Origin: Chryseosolibacter sp036402115 | GTDB taxonomy: Bacteria; Bacteroidota; Bacteroidia; Cytophagales; Cyclobacteriaceae | Assembly: GCA_036402115.1 (NCBI GenBank) | Contig: DASWTM010000144.1 | Coordinates: forward strand, 1-64,000 | Direction of reading: 5' to 3' | Length of the DNA stretch: 64,000 nt | Part shown: positions 18,941-28,819 of the stretch, piece after piece | Layout of the letters: the number at the start of each line of letters is the position of its first letter | How positions within the stretch are numbered: position 1 is the first letter of the stretch | Translations under genes and position numbers: made by a program | Notes under the pieces: model-generated | What the model was told of the DNA's origin: nothing | Databases searched by the model: none | Seen by the model: the letters and a program-made list of their open reading frames with translations, nothing else

Positions 18941-19648
18941 TCAGGCCAGGTTATGATAAACGGTTTGCACGTCATCATCAGCCTCAAGCAGTTCGATCAG
19001 CTTGAGCACTTCGTCCTGCTCCCCTTCATTCAATTCCTTTGTAGTAGTAGGGATATACTGGAGTTCTGAACTCTTTGCATCGAGGTGTTTCGATTCCAGG
19101 AATTTTTGCATGTGGCCGAACTCGGTGAACTTGGTGTAAACGATGATTTCTTCTTCTCCTTTTTCGATGTCCTCAGCTCCGGCATCAATCAGGTCGAGCT
19201 CCAGTTCGTCAAGATTGAGTTTTGCAGGATCGAACTTGAAAACTCCTCTACGCTCGAACATAAAGACGACTGAACCCGAGTTGCCCATACTGCCACCGTT
19301 TTTGGCAAAGATCAATCGCACATTAGCAACGGTGCGGGTAGGGTTGTCGGTGGCGCACTCCACGATGATCGGCACGCCATGCGGCCCATACCCTTCATAG
19401 GTTACTTCCTGAAAATCTTTTTCATCCTTGCTTGACGCGCGCTTAATAGCCGCTTCTACACGGTCCTTGGGCATGTTCGCACCTTTCGCGTTCTGGATTG
19501 CCAGTCGCAACTTTGGATTGTTTTCCGGTAACGGGCCGCCTTGTTTTACCGCGATAGCGATGTCTTTTCCAATGCGAGTGAAGGCTTTGGCCATACGGTC
19601 AAAGCGAGCAAACATTTTATGCTTCCGTTTTTCGAATATGCGGCCCAT
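18941..19648 (-). CDS. yebC: YebC/PmpR/TACO1 family protein
   Basis: The product is 235 residues. I take the ATG at 19648 (MGRIFEKRKHKMFARFDRMAKAF), because the family begins with this motif; the frame is open 55 codons further but that part is not YebC-like and runs into the downstream end of the neighbouring GT2 gene. Conserved blocks include GGPLPENNPKLRLAIQNAK, MPKDRVEAAIKR and YEGYGPHGVPIIVE. The family has been described as a DNA-binding regulator and more recently as a translation factor that eases ribosome stalling; the sequence does not separate these roles. Confidence 0.92.
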   Translation of the reverse strand: MGRIFEKRKHKMFARFDRMAKAFTRIGKDIAIAVKQGGPLPENNPKLRLAIQNAKGANMPKDRVEAAIKRASSKDEKDFQEVTYEGYGPHGVPIIVECATDNPTRTVANVRLIFAKNGGSMGNSGSVVFMFERRGVFKFDPAKLNLDELELDLIDAGAEDIEKGEEEIIVYTKFTEFGHMQKFLESKHLDAKSSELQYIPTTTKELNEGEQDEVLKLIELLEADDDVQTVYHNLA

Positions 19649-19721
19649 AGTGCAAGGTTTTACGGGCCGCAAAATAATAGCGTTCGCGCAAAACGCAAAG
19701 CCCAAAGGGTAGAAGTTGCTG

Positions 19722-20918
19722 TTACTTCGCAGGTTGCGCGGCCATCGAGGCTCTTTTTGCCTTCTCCCAAACCACTGACTGCTGACCTTTATGGTATCGC
19801 ATGAATCCCGCATACACTGCGAGGTTCATCACGGCAAAGTAGTACGGCACGAAGAAACCTTTAATAGAAATTTCCCGGTCGCGCAAAGCATAGCCAACGG
19901 CAGCCAGCGTATAAAACAACACTTGTCCGGCCAGGATAAGCGTGTAAATCCACGAGCCCTGCAAGGCTAACCAAACATTACTGATGAACACCAGCGGAAG
20001 GAATAGCGGTGCGAGCGTCCAGCGTAGAACCCTGTGGGAGATGTATTGAAAGCTCAGGATGCGGTACTTAAACGGATTGAGCACATAACTCAGCTTAGCG
20101 ATCGCCTGAAAACCTCCTGCGCAAATTCTCACCTTTCGCTTCCATTCTTCATTCACGTTAGCGGATGCCGTTTCCATTGCATACGCATCGGGCTCATACA
20201 TGAACCGATAGCCTGACGCTGCGATTTTCATCGACAAATAGAAATCTTCGATGATGATGTTTTCAGCTGGCTCTTGATAGAGTTTCGTGCGTACCGAGAA
20301 CAATTCTCCGGCTGCACCAACGATCGAGTACACTTCGGCATCTTTTCTCTTCAGAAAGGACTCGTACTTCCAGTAGAGTCCTTCTCCTGCACCGGAGGCG
20401 TTGTCTTCTGCTTTTTTAAAAATTCTTTTTTCACCCGCGACACCGCCTACCGTTGGATCCTGATAATGTCGCACAATGTTGCGAAGAGCTTTCTTATTAA
20501 GGATCGTATTGGCATCGGAGAAAATTACAATTGGAGTGTTCACGGCTTTCATAACGCGATTGACTGCATGAATCTTTCCTCTGCGCTGTGGCTCATGAAA
20601 CAGCTTTACGGCATGAAATTTTTTTACAAGGTCTGGGGTACTATCCGTAGAGCCATCAGTCACGATAAAGATTGACATTTTGTTTTTAGGATAGTCGAGT
20701 TGCAATGTGTTTACAATTTTCTCCTCGATGTAGTTTTCTTCATTATATGCAGCGATCAGTACAGTTATTTCAGGTAAACGGTTGTCGGGTTGGTCGATCA
20801 ACGTTGGGCGTCTGCGCTTTACCTTCGAGAGGATGTAGATCACAAAGCCATATCCCACATACGTGTAAAAAACAATGGCTAAGCCAATCCAGAATACAGT
20901 TAGAACAAAAGTGGTCAT
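19722..20918 (-). CDS. Membrane glycosyltransferase family 2
   Basis: The product is 398 residues. An N-terminal membrane helix (about 5-28) leads into a GT-A domain: VLIAAYNEENYI, the nucleotide-binding DGSTD, the metal site FSDANT, and the acceptor-site IIEDFYLS; KRKVRICAGG takes the place of the processive QxxRW motif. Three to four C-terminal membrane helices (about 285-375) follow, so the enzyme probably builds or extrudes a polysaccharide at the inner membrane. It stands alone next to yebC; the sugar is not predictable. Confidence 0.85.
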   Translation of the reverse strand: MTTFVLTVFWIGLAIVFYTYVGYGFVIYILSKVKRRRPTLIDQPDNRLPEITVLIAAYNEENYIEEKIVNTLQLDYPKNKMSIFIVTDGSTDSTPDLVKKFHAVKLFHEPQRRGKIHAVNRVMKAVNTPIVIFSDANTILNKKALRNIVRHYQDPTVGGVAGEKRIFKKAEDNASGAGEGLYWKYESFLKRKDAEVYSIVGAAGELFSVRTKLYQEPAENIIIEDFYLSMKIAASGYRFMYEPDAYAMETASANVNEEWKRKVRICAGGFQAIAKLSYVLNPFKYRILSFQYISHRVLRWTLAPLFLPLVFISNVWLALQGSWIYTLILAGQVLFYTLAAVGYALRDREISIKGFFVPYYFAVMNLAVYAGFMRYHKGQQSVVWEKAKRASMAAQPAK

Positions 20919-20975
20919 GACAAGATTGGTTTTGAACTGTGGAAAAAAAGTAACATCAATTTTTACGATTTATTT

Positions 20976-23900
20976 GTGAGTACTCTATATAGTTCGTTTG
21001 TTGATTTGGAGCGTATCAAACGCTTTATGGTCTTGGTGTTCGGAATTTCATTTCTAACAATCTTATGCCATCAGCAACTTTCTGACATCTTGCGATTCAG
21101 TGACTCAATTAAAAGGCAGGACCGAGGGATGGTTTTCGCTGTCCCAGGTGATGGAGAATCGTTTGTTGATGATAGAAAACCAAGAGCTAAAGACGACCAG
21201 ATTACAACGCAGGAAGAAACCCCCACGCAATTCAATATCCTTCTTAACGATGAAGCGGATCGTGATGACGATGATGATGACGACAACGAAGACACGATTG
21301 ACCCAACTTCGATTGACCTGAATCCGGAGACCAGACCAGTTGACAATTCATTGACGACAGAGGCGGGCGTCTTCTCGGTCAATGATTCTGGTGATTTGAG
21401 GTTCGATCCATCCGAAAACTATTTTGGAAATTCACGGATCAGCTACACGGTCAGGAACTTTCGGGGAGAGGAGTCAAATCGGGCAAACATCTCCGTTGCA
21501 GTTACTAACATTAATGATCCTCCCACCATTACCGGGCAAAACCCCGATCCGCTGCAGGTCGCAGAAGATGCTTCACTCACAGTTACTTTCGGGAATCTTG
21601 TTGTCTCTGATCCCGATAGCTCGTATCCAACTGGTTTTTCAATTTCTATCGGGTCGGGCTCGAACTATACTTCGAGTGGAAACGTGATAACGCCTTCAGC
21701 GAACTATTCGGGTCCCCTTTCCATACCTGTGACGGTCAATGATGGAACTGCTTCGAGCAATGAGTTTATCTTACGTGTGAGCGTGACCGCGGTCAACGAT
21801 GTACCCGTAATCACAGCACAAAATCCGAATCCCATCACGGCAACTGAAGAGCAGGCATTTACAATCAGCGTCACGAACCTAACCATTAGCGATGCAGACG
21901 ACACCTATCCCGGTGACTTCAGTCTACTTATTTCAAGTGGTGCTAATTATTCAGTCAGCGGAAATACTGTCACCCCAGCTCCCAATTATCATGGCCAGCT
22001 GACCATCCCTGTAAATGTAAATGACGGAACAGACACGAGCGCACCGTTCAACGTACAGGTTCAAGTTGCCAATGTTAATGATGCTCCGCAGATCACAGGG
22101 CAAGTTCCGCTGACAACGGGAGAAGATCAGGCATTGACGTTGCAGTTTGATGACCTGGTCGTGCAAGATTCCGATAACGCTTACCCTACCGGTTTTTCGA
22201 TTAACGTTTCTGATGGTGATAATTATTCCGTCACCGGCACGACCATCACACCTGACCCGAATTTTACGGGGACACTCAATGTAACGGTAACCGTCAGTGA
22301 TGGCGCGCTAACAAGTACTCCGTTTATCCTGAGTGTGTCCGTCTCCAATAGCAATGACACTCCGGTAATTACAGGGCAGAGCCCGTTGAGTGTTGACGAA
22401 GATAATTCCATCACGGTGACCCTTGCGCATCTCACGGTTACCGACCACGACAACACCTATCCAAACGATTTTACGCTTACGCTCAGCCCAGGCACTAATT
22501 ATACGCTGTCAGGAACAACCATTATTCCCGCTCCCGACTTTTCCGGAACCTTGACTGTGCCTGCAGTTGTAAATGATGGACAAGCGAGCAGTGCCAGTTT
22601 TCCCTTGAGCATCACGGTGAATGCGATAAACGACCAGCCCGTCATTACTGGCCAGGCATCCCTCACTACTACTGAAAACACTCCGTTGACGCTCGCACTT
22701 TCCGATTTCACAGTAACCGATCCGGATAATAGTTATCCAACAGGTTTTGCCCTTGCTATCTCACCAGGCGCGAACTACAATGTTTCGGGTACAACAATTA
22801 CTCCTGTAGCAGGTTTTAGCGGGACGCTTTCCGTAAATGTGTCAGTCAATGACGGAAGCACGCCAAGTGCAGCATACGCAGCATCGGTGACCGTCACTGC
22901 AGTTAACGATCCACCGGTTATTACGGGAAACAATCCGGTCAGCGTAGCGGAAGACAACTCCCTGACGATTCAATTAGCCAACCTTATCGTCACGGACACT
23001 GACAACGCGTACCCTACCGGTTTTTCGCTGACCGTGTTACCTGGCTCCGACTATGTAGTCACCGGAAATACGGTCACCGCTTCAGCAAACTTTAACGGAA
23101 CACTGTCTGTGGGAGTCTATGTCAATGATGGTACAGCCAGCAGCGCAACGTACGCGCTACCCGTCACGGTTTCTCCTGTTAATGACGCGCCTCAAATCAC
23201 AGGGCAGCAATCCGTTGCCACTTCGGAGGATCAATCAATAACAATCGAGCTGTCTCATCTGCTTGTTACGGATCCGGACCACACCAGTTTTACGCTCACC
23301 GTTTTCCCCGGGGCCAATTACACGGTCTCCGGAAACACAGTTACACCAGCGATGGATTACCGCGGCATCCTATCCGTACCGGTCCAGGTAACTGATGGCG
23401 AATTGAGCAGCAACGTCTTTCAGCTTCAGGTGGCGGTGGCTGATGTGAATGATACACCCATCATTACAGGACAGACTCCATTGAGCACCAATGAAGATAC
23501 GCCTGTCAGTATTTCATTGGCGAACTTAATCGTGCTTGATCCGGACAACAACTATCCATCCGGGTTTACACTTGCGATTTCACCGGGCATGAATTACACC
23601 GTTGCCGGAAATACAATAACACCTGCAATGGATTTTAACGGCACACTTAACATTGGGGTCACCGTAAATGACGGCTCAAGTACGAGTGCCCCATTTGTTT
23701 TTCAGATTCAGGTAGGGGATGCCAATGACCCTCCTGTGATCACAGGTCAATCTCCGCTCAGTACGAGTGAGGAGACACCCCTTACCTTAAACCTTGGCAA
23801 CCTTACGGTGACCGATCCTGACAACGCTTATCCAACAGGCTTCACCCTGCAGGTGGCCCCCGGAGAAAACTATACTGTTCAGGATGCAGTCGTTACTCCC

Positions 23901-25937
23901 GCACCGGACTTTGTCGGAACATTGACTGTGGCTGTTCGGGTGAACGATGGCGTAAATAATAGTCCGAATTTCAATTTGTCTATTCAGGTCAATGCAGTCA
24001 ACGATGCACCTTCGTTCAATGCCATTGCAAATCAGTCTGTGCTGGAAAATGGAACACCTGCTGTTGTTCGCATCAGCGGTATTAGTAAAGGACCCGGTGA
24101 GGATGATCAGGAGCTGACATTCACGGCCCAATCAGGAAATACTGCAGTGATCAGCAATCCTACGATTACGTATAGCGGGGGGAGTTCTGCACGACTTACC
24201 TATTCCCTGCTACCCGATGCAAGTGGAGTTGTTACGATTACTGTGACAGCGGTTGATAATGGGCCTTCGGGAGCGCCACACGAGAATACCTACACGTCTA
24301 CATTTCAGGTGAACGTTGTCGAAGTGAATAAAGCACCCACACTTGACGATCCTGCCGACCTGACGTTACCTGAGGACGCAGCCTTGACCAGCGTGAATAT
24401 TACCGGGATAACCTCGGGTGCAGGCGAAACACAGACACTTTCGTTGGAAGTGACCACGGACAAGCCTGCTTTATTCGAAACACTCGCGGTCGTCTACACC
24501 TCTCCGCAAGCTTCGGGAACTATACAAGTGAAGCCTGCGCCAAACGCCTTTGGTAGTGCAACTGTTACTGTTCGTGTTGTTGACAACGGATCGAATACTG
24601 CACCGTCTATCAATTTTGTTCAGCAGACATTTACTATAACTGTCCAGCCGATTAATGACCTACCTGTATTCACATCGACACCGGTAACCGTGGCGGCAGT
24701 CAATGAACGTTATGAATATCTTGTTGAATTTACGGATGTTGAAACGCCTAACCTGACCGTTGTAATTTCCAATAAACCCGGATGGGCTGCCCTTACTGCG
24801 GTAAGTGCAGGCAAGTTCCGTTTGGCAGGAACGCCTCCCTCCAGTGCGCAGGGACAAACTGCCATCACGTTGCAGATCATCGATGGTGGCGAAGTAGCCT
24901 CCCAGCAATTTACCTTGATTGTTAATAACAGGCCGTTGTCGAGTCCGGTGCAAGTCGAAACGACAGAAGATGTCGCGTATACATTCAAACTCTCAGATTT
25001 TACTTCCAGTTATTCCGATATCGACCAGCATCCACTTCATTCTGTTGTCGTGGTACAACTTCCCCCTAATGGAAAGCTGATAGTGGGGGATGGCATGATT
25101 AAGGCAAATGATACCATTGAAGCCGCCATCATCAATCAACTGCAATACATGCCGAATCCGAACTACGATAAGCCAGACGTTTTCTTTTGGAAAGCTTTTG
25201 ACGGATATCATCTTAGTGCAGAGCAGGCAAGTGTTGATATAGCGATCCGCCCTGTCAACGATCCCCCGGTTATCACCGTGCCACAAGATACCTTGCAATT
25301 CGATGTGACTGGAGAACCGCGTCTCATTGCGTCATTGTTTGATATTCAGGATCCAGACAACGATTCCCTTGCGAGTGCTGAAATCATTATCACTGAAAAT
25401 CACGATCCTCAATTTGACCAATTGATCTTGCAGGGGATGGGAAATGTGAGAGGTGTTTATGAACCTCAGTCGGGCAGGATTACCCTGAACGGCCTTGCAC
25501 CCATTTCAGACTACAAGCAGGTAATGGCGAACATTCAATACAATTATCTGAATACACTCGATCCTGACCTTCGAATGAAAAAAATATCATACACAGCAAG
25601 CGATGGCATGGTGGCCAGCGAACCTGCAGAAAGGCTGATCAATCTGACCTACACGTTTATTGAATTGGAGATTCCGTCCGGTTTCACACCGAATGGAGAT
25701 GCTGCGAATGACCAGTGGATAATCACAAGGCCTGGAGGCCTCGATCAATTGCAGGGCGCCTCTATTAGAGTAATGAATAGGAGAGGCGTGGTGGTTTTCG
25801 AGTCAAAGGGGTTCGATAAGCCGTGGGATGGCACACTAAACGGTGAACCATTACCGGCAGACTCATACTATTTTTCAATTGACTTGAATTTGCGTAGTAA
25901 AAAAACTTATAAAGGCGTTGTTACAATCTTACGTTAA
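20976..25937 (+). CDS. Repeat-rich cadherin-like surface adhesin, T9SS type B substrate
   Basis: The product is 1653 residues. The GTG start at 20976 supplies a basic N-terminus before the hydrophobic signal (RIKRFMVLVFGISFLTILC). An Asp-rich linker (EADRDDDDDDDNED, about residues 93-106) and one cadherin-like domain precede nine tandem 91-residue repeats, each with NDxPxITGQ, DPDNxYPTGF and an aromatic ANYTVSGNTITP core; Asp/Asn-rich junctions suggest calcium binding. Further Ig/cadherin-like modules fill residues about 1010-1560. The C-terminus (SGFTPNGDAANDQW ... VMNRRGVVVF ... YKGVVTILR) is a gliding-motility-associated type B T9SS sorting domain. The PorP/SprF gene two bases downstream is the expected dedicated secretion partner, as in SprB-SprF of Flavobacterium johnsoniae. 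Confidence 0.9.
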   Translation: MSTLYSSFVDLERIKRFMVLVFGISFLTILCHQQLSDILRFSDSIKRQDRGMVFAVPGDGESFVDDRKPRAKDDQITTQEETPTQFNILLNDEADRDDDDDDDNEDTIDPTSIDLNPETRPVDNSLTTEAGVFSVNDSGDLRFDPSENYFGNSRISYTVRNFRGEESNRANISVAVTNINDPPTITGQNPDPLQVAEDASLTVTFGNLVVSDPDSSYPTGFSISIGSGSNYTSSGNVITPSANYSGPLSIPVTVNDGTASSNEFILRVSVTAVNDVPVITAQNPNPITATEEQAFTISVTNLTISDADDTYPGDFSLLISSGANYSVSGNTVTPAPNYHGQLTIPVNVNDGTDTSAPFNVQVQVANVNDAPQITGQVPLTTGEDQALTLQFDDLVVQDSDNAYPTGFSINVSDGDNYSVTGTTITPDPNFTGTLNVTVTVSDGALTSTPFILSVSVSNSNDTPVITGQSPLSVDEDNSITVTLAHLTVTDHDNTYPNDFTLTLSPGTNYTLSGTTIIPAPDFSGTLTVPAVVNDGQASSASFPLSITVNAINDQPVITGQASLTTTENTPLTLALSDFTVTDPDNSYPTGFALAISPGANYNVSGTTITPVAGFSGTLSVNVSVNDGSTPSAAYAASVTVTAVNDPPVITGNNPVSVAEDNSLTIQLANLIVTDTDNAYPTGFSLTVLPGSDYVVTGNTVTASANFNGTLSVGVYVNDGTASSATYALPVTVSPVNDAPQITGQQSVATSEDQSITIELSHLLVTDPDHTSFTLTVFPGANYTVSGNTVTPAMDYRGILSVPVQVTDGELSSNVFQLQVAVADVNDTPIITGQTPLSTNEDTPVSISLANLIVLDPDNNYPSGFTLAISPGMNYTVAGNTITPAMDFNGTLNIGVTVNDGSSTSAPFVFQIQVGDANDPPVITGQSPLSTSEETPLTLNLGNLTVTDPDNAYPTGFTLQVAPGENYTVQDAVVTPAPDFVGTLTVAVRVNDGVNNSPNFNLSIQVNAVNDAPSFNAIANQSVLENGTPAVVRISGISKGPGEDDQELTFTAQSGNTAVISNPTITYSGGSSARLTYSLLPDASGVVTITVTAVDNGPSGAPHENTYTSTFQVNVVEVNKAPTLDDPADLTLPEDAALTSVNITGITSGAGETQTLSLEVTTDKPALFETLAVVYTSPQASGTIQVKPAPNAFGSATVTVRVVDNGSNTAPSINFVQQTFTITVQPINDLPVFTSTPVTVAAVNERYEYLVEFTDVETPNLTVVISNKPGWAALTAVSAGKFRLAGTPPSSAQGQTAITLQIIDGGEVASQQFTLIVNNRPLSSPVQVETTEDVAYTFKLSDFTSSYSDIDQHPLHSVVVVQLPPNGKLIVGDGMIKANDTIEAAIINQLQYMPNPNYDKPDVFFWKAFDGYHLSAEQASVDIAIRPVNDPPVITVPQDTLQFDVTGEPRLIASLFDIQDPDNDSLASAEIIITENHDPQFDQLILQGMGNVRGVYEPQSGRITLNGLAPISDYKQVMANIQYNYLNTLDPDLRMKKISYTASDGMVASEPAERLINLTYTFIELEIPSGFTPNGDAANDQWIITRPGGLDQLQGASIRVMNRRGVVVFESKGFDKPWDGTLNGEPLPADSYYFSIDLNLRSKKTYKGVVTILR
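21515..24003 (+). repeat. Nine in-frame tandem repeats of about 276 bases
   Basis: Repeats begin at each Asn-Asp-x-Pro-x-Ile-Thr motif. They are diverged at nucleotide level, indicating old duplication; the seventh copy (DPDHTSFTL) lacks the five-residue YPTGF-type insertion. The region is a likely site of length variation. Confidence 0.85.
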
Positions 25938-25939
25938 TT

Positions 25940-26938
25940 ATGAAAATTAAAATTGCATTCGTGTGTTTGTTTGGTGTGGTGTCGATGATCGCGAACGCGC
26001 AGTATATTCCCAACAATGCACAAGGCTATCAATTCATGTCGCTCTTTAATCCAGCGTTCAGTGGGGTTGAGAATTTTGACGAATTGAAATTTGGATATCG
26101 GTATCAATGGGCAGGTTTCGGTGCAGGGTCACCCAAGTTTGTTAATCTTGCCTTCCATAAACGCATCAAGCAGCCTCTTGACATGACGTACAATTCTATG
26201 CGCGTGAGTGATTTTTCATCCGCCAACACAGCCAGGCTGCCACGCGGAAAACGTATGATCCATTCACTCGGTGCAAATTTGTTTCAGTCATCGATCGGGG
26301 TCATTAAAGGTGTTGGCGGAGCGCTAACCTATTCCGTCCATTATCCAATCACAAATTACACCAGACTGGCGTTTGGCGCTACAGGCCTGATTGAAAATCG
26401 CAAGCTTGACGTTAGTGAAGTGGTCGTTCGTGATCCTGACGAATTTTACAACTACCTGATGCGCAGCTCTACTTCTCAAACTGACTTAAACCTCCGTGTA
26501 GGCGCACTTGTGTATGGTGAGCGATATTATTTCGGAGCCAGTTACCTGCCTTTGGTAAATATCGCTTTGCAGGCGTCTGACCTTGCGATGGAAGAGCCTT
26601 TTTACCGCGCTTCGTTTCAAGGAGGCCTTTCCTTTCCGGTGACATCCGAGGTGTCAATTAAGCCGAGTGTGCTGGGACTCCTTCAAATGAATAACAATCT
26701 TGTAATGGATTACAACCTAAAAGCTATCGTCCAGAACAAAGTGATTGGAGGACTTTCCTATAGAAGTATTGAATCAATCGTTGTGCTGATGGGGTTTAAC
26801 ATCAATGAAACTTTTACAGCTACGTATTCATACGAGGCATCAGTAGGCCAATTCCGCAAATTTAATGACGGCAGTCATGAACTAGTATTGACAGCAAGGT
26901 TCAACAACCTTAAAAAATTGAACACGTACCTATGGTAA
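25940..26938 (+). CDS. PorP/SprF family type IX secretion outer-membrane protein
   Basis: The product is 332 residues with signal peptide MKIKIAFVCLFGVVSMIANA cleaved before Gln21. Family motifs include the N-terminal PNNAQGYQFMSLFNPAFSGVENFDELKFGYRYQWAGF and the barrel-like repeats GANLFQSSIGVIKGVGGALTYS and GALVYGERYYFGASYLPL. PorP/SprF proteins are beta-barrels needed for T9SS secretion or attachment of type B substrates, usually the one encoded just upstream. The gene starts two bases after the adhesin stop and overlaps the next gene by seven bases, so the three are one operon. Confidence 0.9.
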   Translation: MKIKIAFVCLFGVVSMIANAQYIPNNAQGYQFMSLFNPAFSGVENFDELKFGYRYQWAGFGAGSPKFVNLAFHKRIKQPLDMTYNSMRVSDFSSANTARLPRGKRMIHSLGANLFQSSIGVIKGVGGALTYSVHYPITNYTRLAFGATGLIENRKLDVSEVVVRDPDEFYNYLMRSSTSQTDLNLRVGALVYGERYYFGASYLPLVNIALQASDLAMEEPFYRASFQGGLSFPVTSEVSIKPSVLGLLQMNNNLVMDYNLKAIVQNKVIGGLSYRSIESIVVLMGFNINETFTATYSYEASVGQFRKFNDGSHELVLTARFNNLKKLNTYLW

Positions 26939-28158
26939 AGAAGTGGTTGGGTGCCGCGTTTCTGGCATTTTATACATCAGTGTTATTTGCGCAGCAATTC
27001 GAGTTTAGTGAGGTAACAAAGTTGGGCGCTGGTATAAATTCCGGTGCTGAAGAAGCAATGCCGCTACTCTCCCCCGATGGAAAAAAACTGTACTTCGCCC
27101 GTGCTCTTTCTGAGCAGAATGAGGGAGGGATGTATGGTGGACAGGATATATGGGTATCAGAGTTTGTGAACGGAACGTGGAATAAAGCAACGAACAGGTT
27201 GTCTATCAATAACAAAGACAACAATACAGTTGTCGGCATTGACAAGACGGGTAAGACGTTATTTTTCATGGATGGTTCCCATGGCAAGCGAATGAACGGA
27301 ATCTACCTGACACAAATTCAGGGATCTCGCTTAAGCAAACCAGAACTGATTTCGATCCCCGGCATTGCGAATCTTGATTTTATCGGTTTCTATGTTTCGC
27401 CCGATCGCGATGTTATTTTTATTTCGATGAAGGCATCGGATTCGCGCGGTCAGGAGGACCTGTACTATACAATCAAAGATGCTGCAGGTTCATGGATGAC
27501 TCCGCGCAATTTGGGTGCAACAGTAAATTCTACTGGATTTGAAATTGCACCGTTTCTATCGCCTGATAAAAAGCGTTTGTACTTCTCTAGTAATGGTCAC
27601 TCAGGCATGGGCGATGCTGATATCTTTTACAGTGAACGTATCTATGAATCCTGGGAGACGTGGTCTGTTCCAGTAAATCTAGGTCCCGCCATTAACTCGA
27701 ACAAATTTGATTCCTATTTCTCTATGTACGGGGATAGTATTGCCTTCTTCTCGAGCAACCGGGATGGCAAATATGCTGACGTCTATCAGGTAAAAGTTAG
27801 AGAAGCTAAGTCAATACTGGCGGATGGTCAACGCTATTTATCGCAAGAGGAATGGAATAATGTTATTGGCAAAGGTGTATCGGGCGCATTTGCGTTTCCT
27901 CACAAATCAACGGTGCTGACGCCTGCGCAGAAAGAGCTTTTGTTTTACATCGTAAATAAAGTGATGCTCGAACGCGATTATCGTTTTCACCTTGTGGTTC
28001 AGGAGGAAGAGAACGCAACAAGTTCACAAGAACGATTGGCAGCTATTCAATCACACCTCAAGCAACTGGGCCTCGATGCTTCGCGGATCAAGGTCGATCA
28101 GATCTTCGATGTCGAGAAGACACAGCGTGGCGTGGTGGAGTTAAGATTGTATAAGTAG
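26932..28158 (+). CDS. Periplasmic PD40 beta-propeller protein with degenerate OmpA-like end
   Basis: The product is 408 residues. A signal peptide (KKWLGAAFLAFYTSVLFAQ) is followed by PD40/WD40-like propeller blades, residues about 35-290, with LSPDGKKLYFAR, VSPDRDVIFIS, LSPDKKRLYFSSNGHSGMGDADIF and FSSNRDGKYADVY. Residues about 310-408 look like an OmpA C-terminal domain (FAFPHKSTVLTPAQKELL ... DASRIKVDQIFDVEKTQRGVVELRLYK), but the peptidoglycan-binding N-x-x-L-S-x-x-R-A helix is replaced by TSSQERLAAIQ. PD40-OmpA proteins regularly follow PorP/SprF genes; the domain here may have lost peptidoglycan binding. Translational coupling to PorP is likely from the overlap. Confidence 0.85.
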   Translation: MVKKWLGAAFLAFYTSVLFAQQFEFSEVTKLGAGINSGAEEAMPLLSPDGKKLYFARALSEQNEGGMYGGQDIWVSEFVNGTWNKATNRLSINNKDNNTVVGIDKTGKTLFFMDGSHGKRMNGIYLTQIQGSRLSKPELISIPGIANLDFIGFYVSPDRDVIFISMKASDSRGQEDLYYTIKDAAGSWMTPRNLGATVNSTGFEIAPFLSPDKKRLYFSSNGHSGMGDADIFYSERIYESWETWSVPVNLGPAINSNKFDSYFSMYGDSIAFFSSNRDGKYADVYQVKVREAKSILADGQRYLSQEEWNNVIGKGVSGAFAFPHKSTVLTPAQKELLFYIVNKVMLERDYRFHLVVQEEENATSSQERLAAIQSHLKQLGLDASRIKVDQIFDVEKTQRGVVELRLYK

Positions 28159-28193
28159 AACGCGCGCCTTAGCGTCTTCGCGGTAAAGCAATC

Positions 28194-28802
28194 TTAGTTA
28201 GTGACTGCGGAACGGAATGGTTTGTAGTGATATTGATGAGCGATGCCAAACATCTCTTTGTCTCCGGAGGAATCTCCATACGCGACAATTTCATCGAACT
28301 CTTTTAAGGCGAATTGTTTCTCAATGCGTTTAACCTTTTCGGGTCCGTAGCAATTAGGTCCACAAAGGTTCCCCGTGACTTTGCCGTTTTCAACCTCAAG
28401 TTGTGTAGCGATGCAAAGTAGTCCCTGCTTGAGGCACCATGGCTGGACCCAGTTTTCTGCTGATGCGGAAACAACAGCGACAGTTGAATTATCAGTCTTA
28501 TATTGATTCAGCGCCTGGAGGGCACCGGGCCGTATGAGTGATGGCAGCACCTTCTCCGAAAATTCTTCACACTTCATTTTAAGCACGTCAACCGATTCCC
28601 CTCCAAGGAAGTACCGCAGTACCATTTGTTTTGCCTTCCAGTTCGGAATGAGCTTGAAGGCGAACAAGCCAAGGTAAGGAGACATCACGGCCATGCCGGC
28701 CAAAAACTTTGGCAATCCTTTGTAGAATATCAGGAATTCGATGAATGTGTCTTTGGTTGTAATAGTGCCGTCAAAGTCAAAGAGTACAAGCCGTTTTTTC
28801 AT
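28194..28802 (-). CDS. HAD-IB family phosphatase, candidate phosphoribosyl-polyprenol phosphatase
   Basis: The product is 202 residues. HAD motif I is LFDFDGTIT (nucleophile Asp9, acid Asp11), motif II VSASAENW, motif III the Lys in GPEKVKRIE and motif IV YGDSSGDKEM; the helical cap between motifs I and II is that of subfamily IB (SerB-like). It lies 17 bases after the DPPR-synthase-type UbiA gene. In mycobacterial arabinose-donor synthesis the product of UbiA must be dephosphorylated; a HAD enzyme beside UbiA is a natural candidate. The catalytic class is clear, the substrate is inference. Confidence 0.8.
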   Translation of the reverse strand: MKKRLVLFDFDGTITTKDTFIEFLIFYKGLPKFLAGMAVMSPYLGLFAFKLIPNWKAKQMVLRYFLGGESVDVLKMKCEEFSEKVLPSLIRPGALQALNQYKTDNSTVAVVSASAENWVQPWCLKQGLLCIATQLEVENGKVTGNLCGPNCYGPEKVKRIEKQFALKEFDEIVAYGDSSGDKEMFGIAHQYHYKPFRSAVTN

Positions 28803-28819
28803 GACAGGATGCTAAATCT

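Noticed and set aside
18941..19813. Longer YebC frame starting at 19813
   Set aside because: The first 55 residues are not YebC-like and overlap the 3' end of the neighbouring gene.
21515..24003. Regular repeats considered as a CRISPR array
   Set aside because: The repeats are about 276 bases, in frame, and encode cadherin-like domains.
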